Assembly (NCBI GenBank): GCA_040882265.1
Contig: JBBEBO010000155.1
Location: 1-64,000, forward strand
DNA from: Brumimicrobium sp040882265
GTDB taxonomy: Bacteria; Bacteroidota; Bacteroidia; Flavobacteriales_D; Crocinitomicaceae
DNA: 64,000 nucleotides
Reading direction: 5' to 3'
Under the pieces are notes generated by a model. That model had not been told where the DNA came from. It made no database searches and was given only the letters and a program-made list of their open reading frames with translations. The stretch's first letter is position 1, and the number at the start of each line of letters is the position of its first letter. The translations under genes were made by a program, and so were the position numbers. This document shows positions 16,035 to 24,772 of this stretch, one piece after another.

Positions 16035-17228
16035 ATGAGAAATAAGGTCGCCATAACAGGTATGGGAATTGTTTCTTCCATCGGTTTGAATTTAAAGGAG
16101 AATCTTGATTCTTTAAAAAATCAGCGACATGGTATTAGTGAGATTGATAACATTGATACCAAATTAAAGGATAAAATTCTTGTTGGTGAAATTAAGAAAA
16201 CCAATAGTGAATTAGCATCATTTTTAGGACTTCCTAAAGTAAACAGTTTTTCTAGAACGTCAATGTTAGGAACGATTGCTGCAATGGAAGCAATTGATAA
16301 CGCTGGTATAGATATTTCTGAGGAAGAAGTTGGTTTTATAAATGCAACTACAGTCGGAGGAATGGACATGACAGAACGTTATTTCTTCGAATTTATTGAT
16401 GATCCTGAGAATAGACGCTATATAGAAAGTCATGATGCTGGTACAAATACACATAATATTTGTGATTACATCGGTTTGAATGGTTTTGTGACGACTATAA
16501 GTACTGCTTGTTCATCTGCGGCTAATGCAATAATGCTCGGTGCAAGAATGATAGCAAACGGAAGGTTAGACCGAGTAATCGTTGGTGGAACAGATGCCCT
16601 TTCGAAATTCACAATGAATGGATTCAACACCTTAATGATTCTTTCAGACACCCACAATAAACCTTTTGATGACGATAGAAAAGGGTTGAACTTAGGTGAA
16701 GGTGCAGCCTATTTAGTGTTGGAATCCGAGTCTTCATACAAGAAGCGAAATAAAGAGCCAATTGCTTTTGTTGTTGGTTATGCAAATACTAACGATGCTT
16801 TCCACCAAACAGCTTCTTCAGAAGATGGGGAAGGAGCTTATTTGGCTATGAAAAAAGCATTTGAAGTTGCAGCATTAAGACCAAGTGATATTGACTATGT
16901 TAATGTTCACGGTACAGCAACGCCAAATAACGATTTATCTGAAGGTAGGGCACTGTTAAGTATTTTTAAAGATAAAGTACCTGATTTTAGTTCAACTAAA
17001 GCTTTTACAGGGCACACGTTAGCGGCAGCGGCAGCAGTTGAAGCGGTTTTTAGTGTTTTTGCTTTAAACGAAGGGTTGGTTTACCCCAACTTGAACTTTA
17101 AAACTAAAATGAAAGAATTTGATTTAACTCCAATTACTACATTGAAACAAAAAGAAGTGAAAACAATTCTTTCAAATTCATTTGGTTTTGGAGGGAACTG
17201 TTCGAGTTTAATTTTTTCAAAGGATTAA
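16035..17228 (+). CDS. Beta-ketoacyl-ACP synthase, probable KS of a KS/CLF pair
   Basis: 397-residue FabF-like enzyme with the full triad C159 (STACSSAANA), H292 (VHGTATPNND) and H327 (AFTGHTLAAAA). It is followed by a gene for a ketosynthase-like protein lacking these residues, the pattern of KS and chain-length factor in type II polyketide and aryl polyene systems (ApeO/ApeC). Start ATG 16035, 8 bases after the ACP gene. Predicted to elongate the polyene. Confidence 0.88.
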   Translation: MRNKVAITGMGIVSSIGLNLKENLDSLKNQRHGISEIDNIDTKLKDKILVGEIKKTNSELASFLGLPKVNSFSRTSMLGTIAAMEAIDNAGIDISEEEVGFINATTVGGMDMTERYFFEFIDDPENRRYIESHDAGTNTHNICDYIGLNGFVTTISTACSSAANAIMLGARMIANGRLDRVIVGGTDALSKFTMNGFNTLMILSDTHNKPFDDDRKGLNLGEGAAYLVLESESSYKKRNKEPIAFVVGYANTNDAFHQTASSEDGEGAYLAMKKAFEVAALRPSDIDYVNVHGTATPNNDLSEGRALLSIFKDKVPDFSSTKAFTGHTLAAAAAVEAVFSVFALNEGLVYPNLNFKTKMKEFDLTPITTLKQKEVKTILSNSFGFGGNCSSLIFSKD

Positions 17229-17260
17229 ATTATATTAAGTTTGAATAATTAACTGAATCA

Positions 17261-18328
17261 ATGAAAAAGTGTTATATAAATGGTCTAGGTTGCATTTCAG
17301 CTCAAAAAAGCTTCGGAGATGGATTTCTTGATGAGCCAATTTTATATACAGAAGAAAATATTTTACGTGTTGTTAAACCAGAATACAAAGACTTTATCTC
17401 TCCAGCAGCAGTAAGAAGAATGAGTAGTGGAGTTAAAAACGGTATAGTTGCATCAAAAATGGCGATGAATGAAGCTTCTGCTGAAATGCCTGATGCAATT
17501 ATCACAGGAACAGGCATGGGGTGTATGCAAGACTCTGAAAAGTTCTTGAATAACATGATCCAACACGATGAAGAGTATCTAACTCCAACTTCTTTTATTC
17601 AGTCGACACATAATACTGTAGGTGGACAAATTGCGTTAGGTTTAAAGTGTAAAGGATATAACTATACTTATGTTAATACTGCTGTATCTTTTCAATCAGC
17701 ACTTATTGATGGATTGATGCAAATACAAGAGTCTGATTCAGAGCAAGTGCTTATTGGAGGAATCGAAGAATTAGCTGAACATACTTCAATACTGTATAAA
17801 CTTATTGAGTATACGAAAAGTGATGAGTCTGCGCCGTATAATATTTTTGAAAACCGTACGAAAGGATGTGTTTCTGGTGAAGGAGCTTCATTTTTTGTGT
17901 TGGAGCGTAATAAAACAGATAACACTTATTGTGAATTAACAGATGTGACATTTCGCAATCAAATAGAACAAGGAAAAATACCTGACTTTCTAAATAAATT
18001 TTTAAAGAAAAACAATCTTGAAATAAATGATATTGATGCTGTTTTGTTAGGTAACAACGGCGATATAGACTTTGATCACTACTATGATGATTTTGAAAAA
18101 ATATTTTCGGAAACTGATTTTTTAGTTTATAAGCATTTGTTTGGAGATTTCATGACTTCAAGTTCTATCGCTTTGTGGTTGGCCTCGAAAATCATTAAAA
18201 CGAATTCCGTTCCAGCAGTTTTGACTAAGAATAATCTTGAGAAACAGCAAAAGGAGTACAAAAATATTCTTATATATAATCAGTACAGAGGTAAGGATCA
18301 TAGTTTAATTTTACTCAATAATGTCTAA
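17261..18328 (+). CDS. Ketosynthase-like chain-length factor
   Basis: 355 residues with the ketosynthase fold but without the triad: the nucleophile position reads NTAVSFQSA (V142 instead of Cys), no HGTAT motif is present and the GHT motif is replaced by FGDFMTSS. This is the expected degeneration of a CLF subunit, which forms a heterodimer with an active KS, most likely the one upstream, and sets polyene length. It overlaps the polysaccharide-deacetylase gene by 8 bases. Confidence 0.78.
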   Translation: MKKCYINGLGCISAQKSFGDGFLDEPILYTEENILRVVKPEYKDFISPAAVRRMSSGVKNGIVASKMAMNEASAEMPDAIITGTGMGCMQDSEKFLNNMIQHDEEYLTPTSFIQSTHNTVGGQIALGLKCKGYNYTYVNTAVSFQSALIDGLMQIQESDSEQVLIGGIEELAEHTSILYKLIEYTKSDESAPYNIFENRTKGCVSGEGASFFVLERNKTDNTYCELTDVTFRNQIEQGKIPDFLNKFLKKNNLEINDIDAVLLGNNGDIDFDHYYDDFEKIFSETDFLVYKHLFGDFMTSSSIALWLASKIIKTNSVPAVLTKNNLEKQQKEYKNILIYNQYRGKDHSLILLNNV

Positions 18329-19079
18329 ACACCAGCTAAGTTATATTCTTTTTGGCTTATTTACACTAGTATATGTTTCGGGGTTTATCATTTATGGATG
18401 GTCGTTAAGTTACTTTATTTGGTTTTTTATTGTTTGGTTTTTACTCATTGTTTACGGTTCTTTTATTATTCAAACAAACTATCATTTAAACGCAATTAAT
18501 AGAGTTAAAACAGATGAAAAAAAAGTCGCAATAACGTTTGATGATGGACCTTCATCGTTTACAGAGAAAGTGCTTGATATACTAGAAAAACACCGAGTTA
18601 AAGCAACTTTTTTCTGTGTTGGGGGTAGGATAGAGGATAACCCTGAGGTTTTTAAATCTATTATAGAAAAAGGGCATTTAGTTGGAAATCATACCTATTC
18701 GCATTCACAAAGAATTGGCTTTTCTCGAACTATAATTGTTAAAACTGAAATTGATCAAACAGACCATGTAATTAAAAGCTTTACAGGTTCAAAACCTAAA
18801 TTTTACAGACCTCCTTTTGGTGTTACAAACCCAAGAATAGCAAGGGCTATAAAGCAAACTGGACATACAGTAATAGGTTGGAATATCCGTTCACTAGATA
18901 CGTTTATCCACGATGAAAACAAAATTTTTAATCGAATCGTTAGGCAAGTTAAACCAGGAAGTATTATCTTATTACACGATACTTCAGAAAGATCTGTAAA
19001 TGTATTGGAACGATTGTTGGTTTATTTGAAAACACAAAACTATCAATGCGTCACCGTTGAAGAACTATTAAAAAAATAA
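18321..19079 (+). CDS. Polysaccharide deacetylase (NodB) family protein
   Basis: 252 residues. Two membrane helices at 7-25 and 30-50 anchor a NodB domain. The metal-dependent active-site motifs are present: TFDDGP (72-77; D74 and D75) and H124-TYSH128; a later LLHDTSERS segment fits the family pattern. It would remove acetyl or N-acetyl groups from a sugar or envelope polymer. Its place in a pigment operon between chain-length factor and LolA-like genes is typical of flexirubin loci, but its substrate is unknown. Confidence 0.82.
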   Translation: MSKHQLSYILFGLFTLVYVSGFIIYGWSLSYFIWFFIVWFLLIVYGSFIIQTNYHLNAINRVKTDEKKVAITFDDGPSSFTEKVLDILEKHRVKATFFCVGGRIEDNPEVFKSIIEKGHLVGNHTYSHSQRIGFSRTIIVKTEIDQTDHVIKSFTGSKPKFYRPPFGVTNPRIARAIKQTGHTVIGWNIRSLDTFIHDENKIFNRIVRQVKPGSIILLHDTSERSVNVLERLLVYLKTQNYQCVTVEELLKK

Positions 19080-19081
19080 TT

Positions 19082-19705
19082 ATGTCGAAGTTGTTGATTT
19101 TTTTATTTGTCGTAAGTCACGTATACTCCTTTTCACAAGAAGTTGAATTGAGTGCCACAGAAAGTGCTGCTTTTAAATCAAGAGTAATAAAAGAAACTAA
19201 AAACCTTAAATCAATTAGAACTGACTTTGTACAATACAAACACATGGAGTTTTTAGCCAACGACATTGAGTCTACGGGTAAAATGTATTTGGATGCAGAT
19301 GGCAAATTAAAATGGCAGTACCTAAAACCAAATAACTACAGTATAATTTTCAAGAACAATCAGATTTTGATTAATGATGATGGAGATAAAAGTACAGTAG
19401 ATGGCGATCAAAAAATGTTTAAAAAAATCAGCATGTTGATTTCTGGAAGTGTTAGTGGGAATCTATTTGATGATGAAGAATTTACTATTTCTTATTTTAA
19501 ATCTGAAGGCAATATCTTAGTGAAATTATCACCAATTAATAAAACACTTAAAAAGTATATTGGTGAAGTAATCCTAAAGTTTCCCGAACAAGAGGAAACC
19601 GTTTCTGAAGTAAAGTTGATTGAACCTTCTGGTGATTACACATTAATTAAATTTCAAAACAAGCAATTAAATGCAACAATTGATAAAAAAGTATTTGATC
19701 ATTAG
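19082..19705 (+). CDS. LolA-like periplasmic lipid-binding protein
   Basis: 207 residues with a signal peptide (about 1-18) and a single LolA/LolB-like beta-sheet domain (GKMYLDADGKLKWQYLKPNNYSI, then ILINDDGDK). LolA carries lipoproteins from inner to outer membrane; cluster-specific LolA-like proteins are thought to carry the polyene lipid instead. It is followed by an overlapping lipoprotein gene (35 bases), reminiscent of a LolA-LolB pair. Confidence 0.8.
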   Translation: MSKLLIFLFVVSHVYSFSQEVELSATESAAFKSRVIKETKNLKSIRTDFVQYKHMEFLANDIESTGKMYLDADGKLKWQYLKPNNYSIIFKNNQILINDDGDKSTVDGDQKMFKKISMLISGSVSGNLFDDEEFTISYFKSEGNILVKLSPINKTLKKYIGEVILKFPEQEETVSEVKLIEPSGDYTLIKFQNKQLNATIDKKVFDH

Positions 19706-20309
19706 CATTTGCTTTTTTGGTCTGTTGTCCTGCAATAATTACCGTGTAAAAGGTGATCTTATTGAAAAAACACCTGAAAAAACACCTGAAAAAACACTTC
19801 AAATACCTTATTTTGATTCAATCAGTAAAGAATATTTGTACCAAGCAAAAATAAAAGCTTACGGCAATCAGTTTAATGGTATTTTGGTCGTTAAGAAAAT
19901 AAACAACAATGAGAAAAGAGTAGCGCTTATTACAGACTTTGGCAACACATTGATGGATTTTGAAATTCATAATGATGAGGTTAAAGTAAATTACATGTTA
20001 GATGATTTGGATAAAAAAATCATAGTTAACAAGTTGAAAAATTACTTTCAATTATTAGTAAATTCAAATTACACTATTAAAAGAATCAATGAATACGAAA
20101 AAGAATTGATTTACATTACTAAATTACAATCCAAACGTGTTACAGTTTTTGAGGATATAAGAAATAATATCTATCGCTTAAAGCAAGTCTCAATATTTAG
20201 AAAAAAAGTCAACATCAATTATTACAGTGCAGATGGTCTATTTGCAGATTCAATTCATTTCAAATCATATGAAATTCCAGTTGAAATGAAGTTTTATAAA
20301 AGAGATTAA
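19671..20309 (+). CDS. Lipoprotein of the pigment operon (possible LolB-like partner)
   Basis: 212 residues with a lipoprotein signal (hydrophobic stretch, lipobox GLLSC, Cys21). A short repeat TPEKTPEKT follows, from a 12-base tandem duplication. The remaining beta-rich sequence is not clearly assigned; its position after a LolA-like gene matches the DUF3261 lipoprotein of aryl polyene clusters, so an outer-membrane acceptor role is possible. Last gene of the left plus-strand operon; its stop overlaps the stop of the convergent gene. Confidence 0.62.
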   Translation: MQQLIKKYLIISICFFGLLSCNNYRVKGDLIEKTPEKTPEKTLQIPYFDSISKEYLYQAKIKAYGNQFNGILVVKKINNNEKRVALITDFGNTLMDFEIHNDEVKVNYMLDDLDKKIIVNKLKNYFQLLVNSNYTIKRINEYEKELIYITKLQSKRVTVFEDIRNNIYRLKQVSIFRKKVNINYYSADGLFADSIHFKSYEIPVEMKFYKRD

Positions 20310-21598
20310 GCCTTTCTTTTATCAATCACATTCTTCGGCTTCCTACTGGTTGAAGGAAAAGAAATCTTATTAAAAGTTTCTAATGAAATAAATTCAATGT
20401 TTGGCGTTACTCTCAGTTTCGCTCTAAAATGATTTTTTATTTTGTCAACCAAATCATTTGAAGTGTTATCACTTACGATTTTTACTGTTATATCATCCGT
20501 TCCAATATCGTTGGTTTGAATTTCAATTACATGTCCTGAAATTTCATCAAATGCATTTAAAGCATCGTGCATTGCAGGAGGATAGATTGTGGTTCCCTTG
20601 TATTTAATCATTTGTTGAGTGCGACCGAGAACTGGGCCTATTCTGGCAGTAGTTCTTCCACAATCACATTTTTCGCGGTGAATTTTAACTAAGTCACCAG
20701 TTTTAAAACGCAATAAAGGCAAGCCTTCAATTCCAAGCGTAGTTACCGTTAATTCACCTGTCTCGTTTTCACCTACAGGATTATTGTCTTTGTCAAGCAC
20801 TTCAGTAATAATCAATTCTGGGTGTTCGTGACCGCCATTTTGATAAAGACACTCTGTAAATGCTGTGCTCATTTCAGTAGAAGCGTACGTTGAGTATAGA
20901 TTGATGTTCCATTTTTCGTTAATTCTGTGCGACAATTCCGAGGGGGAAAAATCTTGATTTCTCAAAGGCTCTCCAATACAAATAGCTGCTTTAACAGATG
21001 AATTTTTAAAATCAATATTGTTTTTTTCAGCAAAATCAATCATTTTCAACAGAAATGAAGGCACAGTGATCAGATAAGTAGGTTTATTTTTTAAAATAGA
21101 ATCCCATTGCAATTCTGGAATTCCAGCACCAGTTCTAATAATTCCAGCACCTAGTTTTCTCAACCCTAAAAAATAAGCCAATCCCGCCATGAATTTTCTA
21201 TCCATCGTGGTCATCAGTTGAACAATGTCATTTTCACCAATCCCAGCACAGGCGAAAGAGATAGCTTCATTGTATGCTAAACGATCTAAATCTTTGTCGG
21301 TTAAGCCGAAATTAACTGGAATTCCTAAGGTGCCTGAAGTACTGGCAAAATCAATTATTTGTTGCTTAGGAACACAAAAAAAATCATCATTAAAATCTTG
21401 CAGGTCAGCTTTGGTTGTAACAGGTATATTTGTCAAGTCTTCAAGTTTATTTATTGAACTGACAAGAATGTTGTTTTTTTTGAATAGGTTTTTATAGAAT
21501 TGAGAATTTGAATTTAGATACGCCAATTGTTCTTTCAACTTATCTTCTTGAAATTGCTTTATATTTTCAGGGGTATCTTTTTCAATTGACGGTATCAT
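20306..21598 (-). CDS. PaaK-like adenylate-forming ligase (aryl starter activation)
   Basis: 430 residues of the phenylacetate-CoA ligase type of adenylating enzyme. Motifs: TSGTLGIPVNFG (P-loop-like STSGTTG), YASTEMS, GELTVTTLGIEGLPLLRFKTGDLV and CDCGRTTARIG with a GRTQQMIKYKG hinge. Expected to activate an aromatic acid and load it on CoA or ACP; with tyrosine ammonia-lyase in the cluster, 4-coumarate is the natural candidate. Last gene of the minus-strand arm, overlapping the C45 gene by 4 bases. Confidence 0.82.
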   Translation of the reverse strand: MIPSIEKDTPENIKQFQEDKLKEQLAYLNSNSQFYKNLFKKNNILVSSINKLEDLTNIPVTTKADLQDFNDDFFCVPKQQIIDFASTSGTLGIPVNFGLTDKDLDRLAYNEAISFACAGIGENDIVQLMTTMDRKFMAGLAYFLGLRKLGAGIIRTGAGIPELQWDSILKNKPTYLITVPSFLLKMIDFAEKNNIDFKNSSVKAAICIGEPLRNQDFSPSELSHRINEKWNINLYSTYASTEMSTAFTECLYQNGGHEHPELIITEVLDKDNNPVGENETGELTVTTLGIEGLPLLRFKTGDLVKIHREKCDCGRTTARIGPVLGRTQQMIKYKGTTIYPPAMHDALNAFDEISGHVIEIQTNDIGTDDITVKIVSDNTSNDLVDKIKNHFRAKLRVTPNIEFISLETFNKISFPSTSRKPKNVIDKRKA

Positions 21599-23259
21599 TT
21601 TATCTTTTTATTCGTTTTTTGTAAAGCCTCTTCAACTTTAGAACAATCCGTTAATGTAGTAATTTCTTTTTGAAGTGCTTTTTCGAATTCTTTTTTAGCA
21701 AGTTCATATTTTCCTGCATTGTAGTATAGTTTTCCAGCTTTATAATAGACAACCCAATAATCAGGGTTTAATGATTTGTAGTGATCTATCTTTTCTAAAC
21801 TAAAACTTTGATCTTCATTACTCAATGCGCGATCAACAGAGCGGTCAATAATGCGAAATTCTTCGTAGTTTTTGTATGCTTTAGTTTTCAAAAAAGGATC
21901 TTCAGGAATAGTTAAAGAATCGATATACTGAGGTTTTAGTGTGTGTTTATTCTCACCAAAAATTTCATTTAAATCATACGATGTGAATGCACCAAGTTGA
22001 TATGGACTTGACGAAACCCAAACTTTTAGTTGTTCAGGTTTAAAAATAACAGCGTGGTGCGCCAACAATTGATTCAATGCTTTTTCGTTTCCATAACCAA
22101 TTGCTTTTTCGTTTGTTCCTTCTCGGTCTCTAAGTATTTCGGCTAAAGCATTCGGGGTCATTTTTGAAGTATCGTTTAAAAGTTCAGAAATTCTATTGTA
22201 ACGATACATAGAGTGACTTTCAACGATGTGTTCATTATTTCTTTTATCATCTTTATAGGCTTCGCTTTGGAAGTGATTAGAACAAACGAGTTTTGAATTA
22301 GCCACTTCATAAACATCCATTTTATCAGGAGATATTTCGATAAGTACTGCTTTTTTATCTTTTGCGCTTCCTATCATGAGTGATTCTGATACAAAAACTT
22401 CACTTTGCTTTGCGATTTCAATCGCCTCTTCAATTGTGGAGGCGTATTGAATGATTTCACGAGCAAGAATAGTAATTGGTTTTTTAGCCGTGAGCGGAAT
22501 ATCAGACTTTCCAGCGTTCATTGTAACAGTGAGCCCTTCATAATTCATACCGGAAACAATTCCAAGCATTCCTGGCCAAGTGACTGACATAAATGGGTGT
22601 CCTTTATCGGGTTTGAAAAAAGCTATAACTTTTTCCTCTGCAAACTCATCACCTGCATAAAAGTCAAAGTTTCTACCGATAAGTAGTTCACCATCTGCCG
22701 TTTCATCTCCCCATAAAGCTGTTGAAGTGCACCCAACCATCGCAAGATCCTCTAATGCATGACCAATATCGTGAGCGGCGTGCAAATATAAACTTCTGAT
22801 GTAGGGGGGAGCAATATGGTTGTTTTCCTTTGGAACATAGCGAGAAAGTCCATAGATTTCTGTTTTGTATTCTTCAGGGACATGTTTATACAATTTTCGA
22901 TTGTACCATTGAAGAAATTTCCGTAGCCTTTTTTGTTTTCTCTCTGATGGAACAAGATCTTTAATTTTGTCAAAGAAGATATTTTCCTGTTTTAAAAGCA
23001 AAGAATCAGCTAAAGCACCAATAACAAGTCCTCTTTCCAGTGGGTCGCCCTCAACATAGAGTTCCCATTGACCATATTTGTTTTTAGTGAGATAGTTGTT
23101 GTCTGAACTGATTAAACTGTCGTTGTGATGAGTTACTTCGGGACGCGTGTCGTTATATCCTTCAAGTTGTGGAACATGTCTCACAGACTTTCGCATACCG
23201 CAGGAGAGTATGAATAATGATAATAAAATACAAGAATAGATTCTACTGTACCTTCTCAT
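21595..23259 (-). CDS. C45 family autoproteolytic acyltransferase/hydrolase lipoprotein with TPR tail
   Basis: 554 residues. The N-terminus is a lipoprotein signal (FILSC, Cys20). The central domain is of the acyl-coenzyme A:6-aminopenicillanate acyltransferase (C45) kind: the nucleophile C177 follows the processing glycine in MVGCTST, and GRNFDFY plus WPGMLGIVSGMNYEGLTVTMNAG are family motifs. A helical C-terminal part (about 480-545) resembles tetratricopeptide repeats. Being outside the inner membrane, it could join polyene and resorcinol by an ester or amide bond, but this is inference. Confidence 0.8.
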   Translation of the reverse strand: MRRYSRIYSCILLSLFILSCGMRKSVRHVPQLEGYNDTRPEVTHHNDSLISSDNNYLTKNKYGQWELYVEGDPLERGLVIGALADSLLLKQENIFFDKIKDLVPSERKQKRLRKFLQWYNRKLYKHVPEEYKTEIYGLSRYVPKENNHIAPPYIRSLYLHAAHDIGHALEDLAMVGCTSTALWGDETADGELLIGRNFDFYAGDEFAEEKVIAFFKPDKGHPFMSVTWPGMLGIVSGMNYEGLTVTMNAGKSDIPLTAKKPITILAREIIQYASTIEEAIEIAKQSEVFVSESLMIGSAKDKKAVLIEISPDKMDVYEVANSKLVCSNHFQSEAYKDDKRNNEHIVESHSMYRYNRISELLNDTSKMTPNALAEILRDREGTNEKAIGYGNEKALNQLLAHHAVIFKPEQLKVWVSSSPYQLGAFTSYDLNEIFGENKHTLKPQYIDSLTIPEDPFLKTKAYKNYEEFRIIDRSVDRALSNEDQSFSLEKIDHYKSLNPDYWVVYYKAGKLYYNAGKYELAKKEFEKALQKEITTLTDCSKVEEALQKTNKKIK

Positions 23260-24772
23260 TCACTTCTTTATTGATTTTGTTAACCAAATATTCTTTTCCT
23301 AAAATTTCAGAGCAGGTTACAACACCACCGATAGTTACACCTAACATTCCGTGCATATTGATGCTTTGTCCTGTTAGAAATAGATTTGGGATTTTAGTTT
23401 TAGGCGAAATAAATGTTTTCATAGGACTATCAGAATCTTTTTCATATCCGTACATATTCCCTTCTTGTCCACCAATATAGTCTCTATAAGAAAGTGGGGT
23501 AGAAGCATGAACAGAACGGATGCATTCACGAATAGTTGGAAATTTCAATTCGATTTCATCCAATAATTTTTCTATATGTTTTTCTTTAAATGCTTCGTAT
23601 TCTGGACCTCTGTCTTCTTTACCTGCTACTGTATTTTTAGTATGAGCCCATTGTTCAACTTCACTGAAATGCATGTAAGTCATTGCAGTCATGCTTTCTG
23701 CCCATTTTTGATTCATGTCATTCACGCCCATTGAGACCATATATCCTTCTGGCCATTTTTTCGGATCATAATGTGTTGCAGACCAAACAAGATTTTTATC
23801 CTTAAAGTGATAATAATTGTGGTTGATGTATGGGAAAGTTTCAGGTTTAAAAACAATATAAATACTAAATGCAGCAGGTGTAACAGCCAACCGTTCAATT
23901 CTTTTATAAAAAGATTTACGGAACCTGTTTACGCCAACCATCTTAATCGTAGCTTTTAAATCGATGTTTGAAATAAACTTATCGGCATAATACGTTTTTC
24001 CAGCTTTGGTTTCAGCTCCAACTAAAATATCATCTTTGAATTGAAATTGTTTTACCTCTTGATGCTTAAAGATTTCTCCATTATATTTCCTCAACTGTCT
24101 AACTAAAAGCTTAGAAATTTGACTTCCACCATTGATACATCTCCAAGCACTTTGAATGTAAGAATTTACGGATAGTGCATGAACATAAAGTGGAGTCGTT
24201 TCACCGTTTCCACCATACAATGAGTTTGATCCTGCTAAAACAGCTTTAAGAAGTTCATTATCCGTAAGTTCGTCAAAGAATGTTTTTGCATTTATAGATA
24301 ATACCTTTTCATTGTATGCGGATCCCATTTCTAAATTATACAAGGGGAAACTGTCACATATTTCTCTAATTTGGGAACAATACCTTTCCAAAGTTTCTCT
24401 TTCGTCTGGAAAGAATTCGCATAATTGGTTTATGAAATTTTCATAGCTTTGGGCATGGGGATACTTGTTGTCATCTCCATCAAATGTGACATAGTCATAA
24501 CCGTCCTTGTCCATTTGTTTTATCTTCAGCTCATCCATGATTCCCAAGTAGTCAAAATACTTATATAAATTTTGACCTTCAGCCAAGCCGCCAATATAGT
24601 GAACACCCGTATCAAAAATAGTTTTGTCTCTTACAAAAGTTTGTAAATTTCCTCCGTATTGATTGTTTTTCTCTAGCACACACACTTTATAGCCTTCTTT
24701 CGCTAAAAGTACAGAGGAGACTAATCCTCCCATTCCACTACCAATAATTATAATGTCGTATTTATTTTCCAA
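23243..24772 (-). CDS. FAD-dependent oxidoreductase, CrtI/RetSat-like
   Basis: 509 residues. The N-terminus IIIIGSGMGGLVSSVLLAKEGYKVCVLEKN is the dinucleotide-binding fold of phytoene desaturase-like enzymes, followed by FDTGVHYIGG, and the C-terminal NLFLTGQSINMHGMLGVTIGG binds FAD. Family members saturate or desaturate conjugated chains. One of two paralogues in the cluster (the other at 37578). It overlaps the MMPL gene by 11 bases and the C45 gene by 17 bases. Confidence 0.82.
   Translation of the reverse strand: MENKYDIIIIGSGMGGLVSSVLLAKEGYKVCVLEKNNQYGGNLQTFVRDKTIFDTGVHYIGGLAEGQNLYKYFDYLGIMDELKIKQMDKDGYDYVTFDGDDNKYPHAQSYENFINQLCEFFPDERETLERYCSQIREICDSFPLYNLEMGSAYNEKVLSINAKTFFDELTDNELLKAVLAGSNSLYGGNGETTPLYVHALSVNSYIQSAWRCINGGSQISKLLVRQLRKYNGEIFKHQEVKQFQFKDDILVGAETKAGKTYYADKFISNIDLKATIKMVGVNRFRKSFYKRIERLAVTPAAFSIYIVFKPETFPYINHNYYHFKDKNLVWSATHYDPKKWPEGYMVSMGVNDMNQKWAESMTAMTYMHFSEVEQWAHTKNTVAGKEDRGPEYEAFKEKHIEKLLDEIELKFPTIRECIRSVHASTPLSYRDYIGGQEGNMYGYEKDSDSPMKTFISPKTKIPNLFLTGQSINMHGMLGVTIGGVVTCSEILGKEYLVNKINKEVNEKVQ

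Noticed and set aside
23243..24772. Carotenoid phytoene desaturase
   Set aside because: No carotenoid synthase genes; position in a flexirubin locus suggests a pigment-tailoring role instead.
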